Part shown: positions 62,933 to 64,000 of the stretch, piece after piece
How positions within the stretch are numbered: position 1 is the stretch's first letter
Layout: every line of letters begins with the position of its first letter
From: Varroa destructor
Lineage: Eukaryota > Arthropoda > Arachnida > Mesostigmata > Varroidae
DNA length: 64,000 bases
Reading direction: 5' to 3'
NCBI RefSeq assembly: GCF_002443255.2
Contig: NW_019211456.1
Location: 27,401,341 to 27,465,340 of the forward strand
Made by a program: the position numbers and the translations under genes
Notes under the pieces: generated by a model
Databases searched by the model: none
What the model saw: the letters and a program-made list of their open reading frames with translations, nothing else
Told to the model about the DNA's origin: nothing

Positions 62933-64000
62933 AACAAACGCCATCTTTTACTCCAGGACAAATTTCAACGTACTGTCGAACAGCAGATAAACAAAGGAGT
63001 GAATGTTCTATAACATTAACAAGAACTTCTTGCTGGCCATCGCGACAGTCCGTCGTTTACGGAGTGGGAGGCTTCACATCTTCAGCAAAGCAGCAGCAGC
63101 AGCAGCGGCAAAATGTGACGGCGGATATTTCGAAAACAACAATAGTGACAATAATAACTTTAACAACTATTATACAATAATTTCAAGATGCGCATCAATC
63201 TGTAATAGAAAGAGCAATAAATATTGCGATTGTTGCTCCATGTATAACCATGTATAATCAGCCATTTGTTGCGGCAAATAACGCAATTTGCACATCATCA
63301 TCACACTTTATTTTAAGATTAAGGTGCAAATGAACAGGCATGCAGAAGCTTATACTTATCCATTTCAAGTTATTGGCAGCGCTTCAATCGACAACGAACG
63401 GCTTATTTTTTGCCTGTAAACCTGATACGAAGCCGGCGATCTGAGTGATCGTTGCCAGAAGCACAACGAATTAAAACCATCAGCAAGCTATCAGGTTATC
63501 AAGTTTACTAATTCTACCTGTATTTCTTGAAGAACGTATGTGCATATATATAATTGAACCAACTTCTGCATGTTTGTGCTTCCGTTTTTCTCTCCTGCTA
63601 TCAACAACAAAAAATGAGATTCCCAGGAGGAAAGTAGTTAGCGTCCAGCAGCCTCGTAACTGACCCCTATTCTTCTCAAACGCGGTTTGGCAAAGTTGAA
63701 TTTAGCTGCTCCGCAAATGCACACGGTTTCTGTATTACCTGAACGACTAGTACGGTTGTCGCCGAAGAATACGATGGTGATCTAGAGAGAGTTCCACTTC
63801 CACAGCTTATTAGAGCACAAACATGGCAGAAGAATTGTAGACATATGGATCGTGGAAAGGGTTGTAAACGATGGCATTGTTTTTTCAATATTAACTCAAA
63901 CGACAACACGGAGAGCAGAATGAGAAGGGGAAAGATTACCCATCTGCTTATCCTTAAGTCTACTGCCACAGGGTATGTGGAAGTGTTGTAAGCAGGAGAA
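62933..64000. other. Rac1 3'UTR and downstream flank
   Basis: The 3'UTR has a GCA run near 63090 and A/C-rich triplets. An AATAAA signal (63216-63221) marks its probable end. After that I see no gene; the minus ORF 63676-63969 has a hydrophobic start but no resemblance. Confidence 0.55.
63216..63221 (+). terminator. Polyadenylation signal AATAAA for Rac1
   Basis: A canonical AATAAA about 285 nt after the Rac1 stop. Confidence 0.65.

Overview
This window is animal nuclear DNA. Its genes have canonical GT-AG introns, long AT-rich introns and intergenic spacers, dinucleotide microsatellites and dead mariner transposase fragments. The conserved proteins read as arthropod. A chelicerate such as a mite is my guess from the general look of the proteins and is not proven. 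There is one assembly gap of exactly 100 N (46930-47029).

Layout. 0-16 kb is gene-poor. It holds an intronless, broken short-chain dehydrogenase copy on the minus strand (3767-4622) and three exon-like pieces resembling troponin C on the plus strand (3034-3136, 13846-13949, 14187-14243), at least partly decayed. 16.1-21.2 kb holds a head-to-head pair of mitochondrial genes: COX6B (minus) and a complete five-exon tafazzin gene (plus). 21-29.9 kb is mostly spacer, with a mariner fossil at 24.0 kb and the last two exons of an unrecognised minus-strand gene at 26.0-26.9 kb.

29.9-46.0 kb is a TBC1D30-type RabGAP on the minus strand. Eight phase-compatible exons run from the middle of the TBC domain to the stop; the N-terminal exons were not found and may lie in or beyond the gap. 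Its 10.9-kb intron hosts two plus-strand genes: an intronless ARP5 gene (INO80 complex) and the 3' exon of a four-finger C2H2 protein. The same intron holds a cluster of TA/TG microsatellites and a second mariner fossil. 48.5-62.9 kb is a complete four-exon Rac1-type GTPase on the plus strand, with a GC-richer leader and promoter region upstream and a 3'UTR with AATAAA downstream.

Shared roles: COX6B and tafazzin both serve the inner mitochondrial membrane (complex IV and cardiolipin remodelling). Rac1 and TBC1D30 both belong to small-GTPase biology, but of different families (Rho and Rab). I found no new multi-gene system. The items most worth a second look are the nested intronless ARP5, the SDR and troponin-C-like relics, the shared COX6B/tafazzin promoter and the unidentified 26-kb gene.
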